The translations under genes were made by a program, and so were the position numbers. Shown piece by piece: positions 1-5,125 of a DNA stretch of 11,796 nucleotides (positions are counted from its first letter, which is position 1; each line of letters begins with the position of its first letter). Source of the DNA: CAUZEB01 sp963578655 (lineage in GTDB: Bacteria > Chloroflexota > Dehalococcoidia > Lucifugimonadales > CAUZEB01); the NCBI GenBank assembly GCA_963578655.1, contig CAUZEB010000047.1, positions 1 through 11,796 of the forward strand. Direction: 5' to 3'. The notes below the pieces were generated by a model. It was not told the origin of the DNA. It made no database searches and saw nothing but the letters and a program-made list of their open reading frames with translations.

Positions 1-73
1 CCTTTATTATAATATATTTCGTGCTACTTACTGATCACCAGGTTATCCAATTTAATGCTAGGACCTTGGGACA

Positions 74-101
74 GCTATGTAGAACCTAGGTTGAGGATAG
101 C
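74..101. repeat. 28-bp imperfect palindrome
   Basis: The core AACCTAGGTT (83-92) is a perfect 10-bp palindrome. Flanking arms GCTAT (74-78) and ATAGC (97-101) are exactly symmetric about the same centre, with four mostly unpaired bases between core and arm on each side. As DNA it looks like a two-turn operator. As RNA the core has no proper loop, so a hairpin is less likely. An alternative pairing exists: ATGCTA (55-60) with TAGCAT (98-103), and ACCT (63-66) with AGGT (88-91). No run of T follows, so it is not a normal intrinsic terminator. Function unknown. Confidence 0.4.
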
Positions 102-243
102 ATAATCGTGAAAAAGAATCAATCTTACTACCTCTCAAAACGTCAATGACTATTATTACGCGAGTGAGCATTTGTGCTACTAGTTATTACCCCTCTAGCC
201 TGTCGACCACTTATCGAGTAGACTATTATCATCGCAGGTACAA

Positions 244-272
244 TTATACTGCTTATTTTGCATGTTTATAAT
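244..272 (+). promoter_or_regulatory. Weak candidate promoter for the FAH-family gene
   Basis: A perfect -10 hexamer TATAAT lies at 267-272. Seventeen bases upstream is TTATAC (244-249), only three of six bases matching TTGACA. It would give a start near 279 and a leader of about 50 nt before the ATG at 331. In AT-rich DNA a lone TATAAT is common, so confidence is low. Confidence 0.3.
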
Positions 273-318
273 TCAATAAATCAATACATGTAAGCTAAAT
301 CTCTTTAGCATCATTTAT

Positions 319-326
319 GAGGTGAT
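319..326 (+). promoter_or_regulatory. Ribosome binding site that decides the FAH-family start
   Basis: GAGGTGAT is complementary to the 3' end of 16S rRNA over eight bases and ends four bases before the ATG at 331. The in-frame GTG at 322 is inside this site, so it is very unlikely to be the true start. Confidence 0.8.
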
Positions 327-330
327 ATCC

Positions 331-1098
331 ATGACTACTTTCGCAAGATACTCGTTCGGCGGAACGAAAGACTATGGGATAGTGGACGGGGAGTTTATAA
401 ATCGGATAAAGGGACTCCCCTACGATGATTACGAGGTAACAAATGAAACACGTCCACTGTCTGAAGTGAGACTCTTAGCCCCAATTGAGCCTAGTAAAAT
501 TATTGCGATAGGTCTTAACTATAAGAGTCACCTTGGGGACAGAGAGCCTCCTAATGTACCAGAACCGTTTTTGAAAACGCCATCGTCAATTATAGGTCCG
601 AACGATAGCATAATAATACCCCGTGAAGCCTTAGAAGAAAATATTAATATACAGGAAGAAGCGGAACTGACAGTGGTTATAGGCAGGAGATGTAAAAGAG
701 TAAAGAAAGACGATGCTCTTAATTATGTACTGGGCTATACATGTGGTAACGACGTAAGTAGTCGCCCCTGGCAACGCAACGATCTCCAATGGTGGCGAGC
801 AAAATCTTCCGACACATTTACCGCAATCGGACCCGTCATCGTAACGGGTCTAGATCCGTTTAATTTAGACATCAAGGCTCGTGTCAACGGTAACACTGCA
901 CAAGACTCTAATACTTCTGATCTATTATACGATCTTCCGACTATAATCGAATTTGTGACACGAGCAATGACTCTGGAACCTGGTGACGTCATAATGACCG
1001 GCACCCCAGGAGAACCCGTTGATATCAAGGCTGGCGATACTGTAGAAATTGAACTGGAAGGCGTAGGTATTCTAAGAAATCCAGTCGAAAACGAATAA
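331..1098 (+). CDS. Fumarylacetoacetate hydrolase (FAH) family protein
   Basis: 255 residues from the ATG at 331, chosen because a strong GAGGTGAT site precedes it. The fold is the FAH/HpcE C-terminal catalytic domain (about residues 55-252), and the length is normal for the single-domain FAHD1/YcgM type. Family landmarks are visible: GLNYKSH (61-67), the acidic metal-binding pair E110 and E112 in the EEAEL stretch, D141 in GNDVSSR as third Mg/Mn ligand, R156/K158 in WRAKSSDTF, and TGTPG near 224-228. Members hydrolyse, decarboxylate or isomerise 2-oxo or acyl-pyruvate-type acids in the cytoplasm. The usual His before the acidic pair (HxExEL) is Glu109 here. The gene has no aromatic-degradation neighbours, so the substrate cannot be assigned; a FAHD1-like acylpyruvase or oxaloacetate decarboxylase role is as likely as homoprotocatechuate catabolism. 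It converges on ccdA with a 27-base gap. Confidence 0.88.
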   Translation: MTTFARYSFGGTKDYGIVDGEFINRIKGLPYDDYEVTNETRPLSEVRLLAPIEPSKIIAIGLNYKSHLGDREPPNVPEPFLKTPSSIIGPNDSIIIPREALEENINIQEEAELTVVIGRRCKRVKKDDALNYVLGYTCGNDVSSRPWQRNDLQWWRAKSSDTFTAIGPVIVTGLDPFNLDIKARVNGNTAQDSNTSDLLYDLPTIIEFVTRAMTLEPGDVIMTGTPGEPVDIKAGDTVEIELEGVGILRNPVENE

Positions 1099-1125
1099 TG
1101 GAATAATATAGAAGGCTTATCTGGA

Positions 1126-2031
1126 TCATTGACTCCTTAGGGCAAGCATATTGCCTACTGTTAGCCAATAAAACACTATATATATGCCTGCTCCTATCAT
1201 GAGAGCAATGCCCAAAGGTTCAATATACCGGAAGACTCCCTTTGCTATTTTCGACAACGCCCGCTTGAATAAAGCCACCCCAATCGTCAGTGTCATAATA
1301 ACCAATCCCATTCCGAGTCCGTATGCTAAAAACTGATTGAATGACGTGGACAACTTCTGAGTGGCAAAACTGGTGCCAACTACAGCCAAGAAAATGGGTA
1401 AAGTACAACTTAATGACGCTACACCATAACTCAAGCCAAACAAGAAATAGCTCTTTGCACCTATTTGGTTAGGATTACCAATTCTATCTGCCATCCGGGT
1501 AGCCAGGCTTGTGTATAAACTTCCACCTGAAAGTAACCATGATCCACCTATGATAAGAAGAATTCCAACAGACAATCCAAACCATGGCAAAACATTCGTA
1601 AGGATGGATCGTGCGCCAAACGCAATAAAAATGCCTGTTACAGAAAAAAGTAATATAAACCCAGCAGTGACTACTATTCCAACAAACACTGCTCGGATGA
1701 CGCTTGTTACTATATTCTTCCGGGATTTAATCTCATTGTCAGAGCCAATATATAAACCTACATATGCTGGAAGCATGGCAAATCCGCATGGGTTAAAAGC
1801 CGCTGCCATACCTGCGCCAAAAGCAAACGCCAATGGCGCTACTATGCCAATATTATTCAAAGTGACCCTGGAACTATCACCGAGAAATAACCCGGATCTC
1901 CCAGAAATAGTCTCCATCATCAAGTTAACGCCGCTCAAACCAGATGTGCTACTTAATAATATAGCCCCTAGCAACGATACGAAAAATGCCGTACAGGCTA
2001 CAACAACGCAGAGGATAATCCGTTTTGCCAC
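1126..2031 (-). CDS. ccdA: CcdA/DsbD-type transmembrane thiol-disulfide transporter
   Basis: 301 residues with a GTG start. This integral membrane protein has hydrophobic segments near 5-27, 61-92, 111-138, 147-168, 195-222, 233-256 and 270-289. Two signature cysteines are present: C82 in FNPCGFAMLP and C209 in SLSCTLP, which form the intramembrane redox pair that passes electrons from cytoplasmic thioredoxin outward in CcdA and DsbD. The first segment looks like an added N-terminal anchor before the usual six-helix core. No ResB, ResA or periplasmic thioredoxin gene lies within view, so whether it serves cytochrome c maturation or general disulfide reduction is open. The start is not certain: the only good Shine-Dalgarno (GGAGG, complement of 2046-2050) is 14 bases upstream, longer than ideal, but no in-frame ATG, GTG or TTG lies between it and the GTG. 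Confidence 0.85.
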   Translation of the reverse strand: MAKRIILCVVVACTAFFVSLLGAILLSSTSGLSGVNLMMETISGRSGLFLGDSSRVTLNNIGIVAPLAFAFGAGMAAAFNPCGFAMLPAYVGLYIGSDNEIKSRKNIVTSVIRAVFVGIVVTAGFILLFSVTGIFIAFGARSILTNVLPWFGLSVGILLIIGGSWLLSGGSLYTSLATRMADRIGNPNQIGAKSYFLFGLSYGVASLSCTLPIFLAVVGTSFATQKLSTSFNQFLAYGLGMGLVIMTLTIGVALFKRALSKIAKGVFRYIEPLGIALMIGAGIYIVFYWLTVGNMLALRSQ

Positions 2032-2098
2032 GAGTGTAAGTAATGCCTCCCGATAGAATTAATATCCACTAGTATCTAGCGAAATATTTAATGACTGT

Positions 2099-2128
2099 AT
2101 TATAGACTACCTACTCCATTACACGAAA
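2099..2128 (-). promoter_or_regulatory. Candidate ccdA promoter
   Basis: On the minus strand a perfect -10 hexamer TATAAT (complement of 2099-2104) lies about 68 bases upstream of the ccdA GTG. The best -35 candidate, TTTCGT (complement of 2123-2128, 18-base spacer), is poor. Placement fits a short leader for ccdA, but the -35 is weak. Confidence 0.35.
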
Positions 2129-2152
2129 GATAATTGTACTGCTGATCTCCTT

Positions 2153-2180
2153 AATAAAGTATGAAAGTATGAAAGTATGA
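2153..2180 (+). repeat. Short tandem octamer repeat
   Basis: Two perfect copies of ATGAAAGT (2161-2168, 2169-2176) are preceded by a degenerate copy AATAAAGT (2153-2160) and followed by a partial ATGA (2177-2180). The period is 8 bases. The repeat sits at the left border of the candidate RNA. Polymerase slippage during replication is the simplest explanation. Confidence 0.6.
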
Positions 2181-2427
2181 GGGCGGTGAGACCTAATCAG
2201 ATCGAAACAATGAAGTCCTGTCATAACTGGCAGATAAAAGTCGGTCTCATACATAGGGACGAATCGGTTGACATTCAACAAGCTACGATGCTATAGTTCC
2301 ATCGTAATGAGCGCTAAAGAATTTCTAACACAATGCACCTGTATGAGACGACCATAGGGTTCTCTCGGAGCTAATGTCTGAAAGCCAGCCCTGCCTACAT
2401 TTGGAAAGAGCGGGGCTGTTTTAATTT
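2161..2427 (+). ncRNA. Candidate structured leader or small RNA, class unknown
   Basis: Several pairings support a folded transcript. GTCTCATACA (2244-2253) and TGTATGAGAC (2340-2349) are perfectly complementary over 10 bases and enclose hairpins GTTG/CAAC (2267-2279) and TACGATG/CATCGTA (2284-2306). Bases 2243-2250 can instead pair with GTGAGACC (2186-2193), closing an arm that contains a CTGTCA-TAAC-TGGCAG hairpin (2218-2233). A third option pairs GTATGAG (2175-2181) with CTCATAC (2246-2252). These are mutually exclusive, as in switches and attenuators. The element ends in an intrinsic terminator 55 bases before the reductase ATG. It could be a cis-acting leader that controls the reductase or a separate small RNA. 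Boundaries are approximate, and no known class was recognised. Confidence 0.35.
2386..2427 (+). terminator. Intrinsic terminator upstream of the siroheme reductase
   Basis: CAGCCCTG (2386-2393) pairs with CGGGGCTG (2411-2418) over eight base pairs, one of them G-T, around a 17-base loop. TTTTAATTT follows immediately (2419-2427). This GC-rich stem plus T tract is the classic rho-independent layout on the plus strand. Because it lies between the candidate RNA and the reductase gene, it either ends a small RNA or acts as an attenuator for the reductase. Confidence 0.65.
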
Positions 2428-2454
2428 AGCGGTGACTAAAAAGCAGTTTATATA
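2426..2454 (+). promoter_or_regulatory. Weak candidate promoter for the siroheme reductase
   Basis: TATATA (2449-2454) is preceded at 17 bases by TTAGCG (2426-2431), which has only the leading TT of a -35 box. If real, the reductase has its own promoter after the terminator, and the upstream RNA is an independent transcript. Confidence 0.2.
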
Positions 2455-2470
2455 GATTGTGACCATACAT

Positions 2471-2476
2471 AAGGGG
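2471..2476 (+). promoter_or_regulatory. Ribosome binding site for the siroheme reductase
   Basis: AAGGGG ends six bases before the ATG at 2483. The alternative in-frame GTG at 2459 has no purine-rich site in front of it, so the ATG is preferred. Confidence 0.6.
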
Positions 2477-2482
2477 CCAAAC

Positions 2483-4243
2483 ATGACACAAACAGAATGG
2501 CAACCACGAACCCAAGGGGTCTTAGAAGTTCTGCCCGAGGAAATAAGTGACTTTGAAAAGCAGGTTGCTAGATTCAGAAATGGTGAATGGGTGCCAAACG
2601 ATTTCATGGCCTATCGACTTAAACAGGGGGTTTACGGACAAAGGCAAACTGAGTCTCAAATGGTCAGAATAAAGGTCCCTTTCGGCGGCCTAAACGCAGA
2701 TCAATTAGACGCTCTAAGCGTAATATCGAATAGATTCGCCCCTCTCGAAAAAGGACATGTTACTACTCGAGAAAATTTCCAGTTTCACCACATTCAACTA
2801 GAGGATACGCCTGCAATGATGCGGTTACTTGCGGACGTGGGGCTTTCAACTCGTGAAGCCTGTGGGAACACTGTCAGAAACGTGACAGGATGCGCGAAGG
2901 CTGGGGTTTGCGCAGATGAACCTTTCGATGTTACCCCCTATGCAGCTGCCTATGCTAGGTTTTTCGTCAGGCATCCATTCACTCAGGCCCTGCCCCGCAA
3001 AATTAAATCAGCCTTCTCAGGATGTGAACGAGATTGCGCCATAACTGCAATACATGACGTAGGGTTCATACCTAAAATCCAAAATGGTGTCAAAGGGTTC
3101 AAAATGCTTACAGGCGGGGGCACATCTATTATGGCCCGTATTGCCCCAACTCTCTATGAATTCGTCTCGGAAAACGATTTCTTAAAAGTGACCGAGGCGG
3201 TGCTGAGGATATTCCACAGGTCTGACGAACTTAGAAAGAATCGAATGAAGGCTCGGATAAAGTTTCTAATAGACAGAATAGGTATCGATGAATTTAGAAC
3301 CATGGTTGAACATGAGCTATTAGAACCTTGGGCCAATAAATCATTCGATCCTTCGAACCTTCTCTTTATAGAAAACGAATCTGATAATGCACCTTCACTA
3401 AGTGGCAAATATTCCACTATCAATCAAAGCTCTGAATTCGAAACGTGGGTGCGTACCAATGTCGAATCTCAAAAGCAAGAAGGTTACAATGTAGTGACAG
3501 TTAAGTTACCACTAGGTGACATACAAGCTCAACAATTCACTGAACTCGCCCTTATGTCTAGAAAATACGCGGGAGGAAGAGCTAGAATCACCCACCAACA
3601 AAATCTGGCTTTCAGATGGGTCCCCGAGAACGCATTATATGAGGTTTGGCAAGAATTAAAGAGAATAGGTTTCGGCGAATCAGGAGCCCACAAAATAACT
3701 GATGTAGTCTCATGTCCTGGTACGGATAGTTGTAAACTTGGTATAACTGCATCCATGGGCCTAGGTCGGGCAATTGGGAATACTCTGAACAATATGGATA
3801 CATCCGATCCATTAATCGAACAAATGCACGTAAAGATGAGCGGGTGCCCTAATGGTTGTGGGCAACACCATATAGCAGACATTGGTTTTCATGGAGCGGC
3901 TGCCAAAGCGCCGGGTGGACAGGTACCTGCCTACGAAATATTTTTGGGCGGAAGTTACGAAGAAGGCGATACGAGGATTGGTCAACGTGTAAAAACCAAG
4001 GTTCCGGCGAAGAAGATGCCTGAGGCAGTTGAGAAAATTATTTCTTTCTACAAAGATCAACGCCAAGAGAATGAGCAATTCAAAGACTTTGTTGTAAGAG
4101 TGGGTTCTCCAGCCTTCGAACCAATTCTAGTCGAACTAAAGGACTTGCCAGATCTGAACAAAGATTCAATTCAATACTATATGGATTGGGATAAAACTGT
4201 TAAATATAAGTTAGAACGCGGCGAAGGCGAGTGTGCGGTTTGA
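2483..4243 (+). CDS. Siroheme [4Fe-4S] nitrite/sulfite reductase, ferredoxin type
   Basis: 586 residues from the ATG at 2483. It belongs to the assimilatory nitrite/sulfite reductase family (NirA, SirA), cytoplasmic enzymes that reduce nitrite to ammonium or sulfite to sulfide with six electrons, usually from ferredoxin. The pseudo-twofold layout is clear: ferredoxin-like half-domain (about 45-120), first siroheme-type domain (about 125-285), second half-domain (about 330-395) and second siroheme-type domain (about 405-560). The catalytic cluster ligands are C411-x5-C417 and C455-x3-C459 (CPGTDSC, SGCPNGC). HVTTRENFQFHHI (92-104) is the siroheme-contact region. Unusually, the first half also keeps C137-x5-C143 and C181-x3-C185 with the same 44-residue offset; as I recall, plant nitrite reductases replace these. 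Nitrite and sulfite cannot be told apart here: no nitrate reductase, ferredoxin or cys genes are adjacent. Confidence 0.88.
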   Translation: MTQTEWQPRTQGVLEVLPEEISDFEKQVARFRNGEWVPNDFMAYRLKQGVYGQRQTESQMVRIKVPFGGLNADQLDALSVISNRFAPLEKGHVTTRENFQFHHIQLEDTPAMMRLLADVGLSTREACGNTVRNVTGCAKAGVCADEPFDVTPYAAAYARFFVRHPFTQALPRKIKSAFSGCERDCAITAIHDVGFIPKIQNGVKGFKMLTGGGTSIMARIAPTLYEFVSENDFLKVTEAVLRIFHRSDELRKNRMKARIKFLIDRIGIDEFRTMVEHELLEPWANKSFDPSNLLFIENESDNAPSLSGKYSTINQSSEFETWVRTNVESQKQEGYNVVTVKLPLGDIQAQQFTELALMSRKYAGGRARITHQQNLAFRWVPENALYEVWQELKRIGFGESGAHKITDVVSCPGTDSCKLGITASMGLGRAIGNTLNNMDTSDPLIEQMHVKMSGCPNGCGQHHIADIGFHGAAAKAPGGQVPAYEIFLGGSYEEGDTRIGQRVKTKVPAKKMPEAVEKIISFYKDQRQENEQFKDFVVRVGSPAFEPILVELKDLPDLNKDSIQYYMDWDKTVKYKLERGEGECAV

Positions 4244-4303
4244 GGCGAACACGAGTAAACTACTAACTACGAATTATTCCTAGACTGAAGTACTAACAGC
4301 CCC

Positions 4304-4666
4304 TCATCGGTCCTCTTTGGTTTTGCGTCGTATACGATCCCACCAAGAAGCCGTCTTGTCTTCTAATGATTCCCCCCGCCAATATTTCTCGGTTCGATGA
4401 TTTCTTGGTCTTACTAGAAACCAAATATATCCTATCAGACAGAGTATAACTCCACCCCACATCAAAATTGGGATACTGAATAAAAACGAGAGGAAGACAA
4501 CAACAGCCGCCGCAACGATAATTCTCATCACAGGAATTTTTCGTAGTCTCTTCGATATAGCCCAAAAAGACCGCCTCCAAACACCTTCTTCAGAATTGCT
4601 GCCAGGCTGAAGATCACCCGTTTTTTTCAAAATTTCTTCTATTTCTCTTTGATATTTATCTGACAT
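4304..4666 (-). CDS. Small two-helix membrane protein, function unknown
   Basis: 120 residues, ATG start, no recognised function. A charged N-terminal part (1-45, with YQREIEEILKK) is followed by two closely spaced hydrophobic helices (about 46-69 and 71-86). A basic C-terminal tail with EKYWRGESLED (93-103) and a tryptophan pair in ASWWDRIRRK follows. Both ends probably face the cytoplasm. The short N-terminal EIEEIL helix plus a post-membrane E-x-x-WRG motif resembles a conserved hypothetical family I associate with Chloroflexota genomes; this is recollection, not a search result. No Shine-Dalgarno precedes the ATG, so the start is less certain than for its neighbours. The gene converges on the siroheme reductase with a 60-base gap lacking an obvious terminator, and diverges from tig. 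Confidence 0.65.
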   Translation of the reverse strand: MSDKYQREIEEILKKTGDLQPGSNSEEGVWRRSFWAISKRLRKIPVMRIIVAAAVVVFLSFLFSIPILMWGGVILCLIGYIWFLVRPRNHRTEKYWRGESLEDKTASWWDRIRRKTKEDR

Positions 4667-4768
4667 AAATTAATCTAACACGTAATACTTGTATTTAGTC
4701 TGTCAAAGTAATCAATTTTCATTTGAAACAGAGTAACGTCTAGAAACGGAAAGTCTACCTACATTATA

Positions 4769-4790
4769 AACGGTCAATATGAACGGTCAA
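4769..4790. repeat. Direct repeat AACGGTCAA, 13-bp period
   Basis: Two perfect nine-base copies (4769-4777 and 4782-4790) are separated by four bases. The core GGTCAAA/GGTCAAT resembles the heptad read by the Firmicute repressor CtsR, but CtsR heptads repeat every 10 bases, not 13. The repeat also lies about 340 bases upstream of tig. It may be an operator for the small membrane protein or for an unmapped promoter, or chance. Confidence 0.4.
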
Positions 4791-4860
4791 ATCTCAGAAT
4801 CCAAAGTGGGTCTCACAGAAGATTTTACTTCCTATAGTAGGCTAGTTGCCGCGAAATCAA

Positions 4861-4889
4861 CCAATCACGTAGATAGCCATTCCAATCAC
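4861..4889. repeat. Direct repeat CCAATCAC, 21-bp period
   Basis: Perfect eight-base copies at 4861-4868 and 4882-4889 start 21 bases apart, two turns of the helix, so both would face the same side of the DNA. This is the spacing expected for a pair of same-face activator or repressor sites, but two eight-base copies can also occur by chance. Confidence 0.3.
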
Positions 4890-5020
4890 TGCTTCGTTCA
4901 TCGATAATGGACATATCAGGAATGTCATACATCTCTATGCTCGTTTGAAGTGTTTCACGTCTTTACATTTCGGGGATGAAAATTACAAAGTTGTTCCGAT
5001 AATCAAACGATTGTCTAGAG

Positions 5021-5048
5021 TTGATATAACAGTCTAACAGCGTATATA
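5021..5048 (+). promoter_or_regulatory. Candidate upstream tig promoter (P1)
   Basis: TTGATA (5021-5026) matches the -35 consensus at five of six bases. TATATA (5043-5048) follows after a 16-base spacer and matches the -10 at four of six. Predicted start near 5055. Confidence 0.4.
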
Positions 5049-5056
5049 GCATAGAT

Positions 5057-5078
5057 GCTCTTTTGTATTCAAAAGTGC
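5057..5078. promoter_or_regulatory. 22-bp palindrome in the tig promoter region
   Basis: CTTTTG (5060-5065) and CAAAAG (5070-5075) form a perfect inverted repeat around TATT. One mismatch further out, GC (5057-5058) and GC (5077-5078) continue it, giving nine-base arms with eight matches. It lies just after P1 and overlaps the weak -35 of P2, a typical repressor position. It matches neither the CIRCE (HrcA), HAIR (HspR) nor LexA consensus. A regulator cannot be named. Confidence 0.4.
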
Positions 5079-5089
5079 CATGATATAAT
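5063..5089 (+). promoter_or_regulatory. Probable tig-clpP-clpX promoter with extended -10 (P2)
   Basis: TGATATAAT (5081-5089) is a perfect extended -10 (TGN plus TATAAT at 5084-5089). A TTGTAT (5063-5068) stands 15 bases upstream as a short-spaced -35; extended -10 promoters tolerate a poor -35. The predicted start is near 5096, giving a leader of about 30 nt before the tig TTG. Confidence 0.55.
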
Positions 5090-5125
5090 TAAATCCAGCA
5101 ATTAACATTCAAATCGGAGTTTCAC

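Larger units (their letters stand above)
1..330. other. Non-coding leader region left of the FAH-family gene
   Basis: I find no convincing coding frame here on either strand: stops are frequent and no plausible start has a ribosome site. The region is AT-rich. It holds a 28-bp imperfect palindrome (74-101, listed separately), a TATAAT at 267-272, and the ribosome site of the downstream gene at its right end. If a gene lies beyond the left edge, its 3' untranslated end could occupy the first 100 bases, but nothing in the window shows this. Confidence 0.6.
2032..2482. other. Divergent spacer between ccdA and the siroheme reductase
   Basis: A 451-bp gene-free spacer. From left to right it holds the ccdA upstream region with a minus-strand TATAAT (2099-2104), a short tandem octamer (2153-2180), a candidate structured RNA ending in an intrinsic terminator (about 2161-2427), and a short stretch with a possible promoter and ribosome site for the reductase. 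I find no open frame with a plausible start. I compared it by eye with what I recall of the SAM-I, TPP, cobalamin, FMN and T-box motifs, and of 4.5S RNA and tmRNA. I saw no convincing match. Confidence 0.6.
4667..5125. other. Divergent spacer between the small membrane protein and tig
   Basis: A 459-bp gene-free stretch. It holds two pairs of short direct repeats: AACGGTCAA at 4769-4777 and 4782-4790, and CCAATCAC at 4861-4868 and 4882-4889. Nearer tig are two promoter-like sequences and a palindrome (5021-5089). On the minus strand a TTGACA (complement of 4701-4706) lies upstream of the small membrane protein, but no good -10 stands at a usual distance. A 42-codon frame at 4779-4907 lacks a ribosome site and is not called. 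The length is unusual for an otherwise compact region and suggests regulation of the tig-clpPX operon. Confidence 0.55.

Noticed and set aside
322..330. GTG start nine bases upstream for the FAH-family gene
   Set aside because: The GTG is part of the GAGGTGAT ribosome site that serves the ATG at 331.
1511..2056. Long open frame on the plus strand opposite ccdA (about 181 codons)
   Set aside because: It has no domain-like composition and lies entirely antisense to a gene with clear CcdA motifs. It is a shadow of the minus-strand coding sequence.
2161..2427. Known riboswitch or housekeeping RNA (SAM-I, TPP, cobalamin, T-box, 4.5S, tmRNA) in the leader
   Set aside because: The core conserved sequences I know for these classes are absent, so the RNA is left unclassified.
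2459..2482. GTG start eight codons upstream for the siroheme reductase
   Set aside because: No ribosome site precedes it, whereas AAGGGG is well placed for the ATG at 2483.
4779..4907. 42-codon open frame in the spacer upstream of tig
   Set aside because: No Shine-Dalgarno site, no recognisable motif and a composition like the surrounding non-coding DNA.
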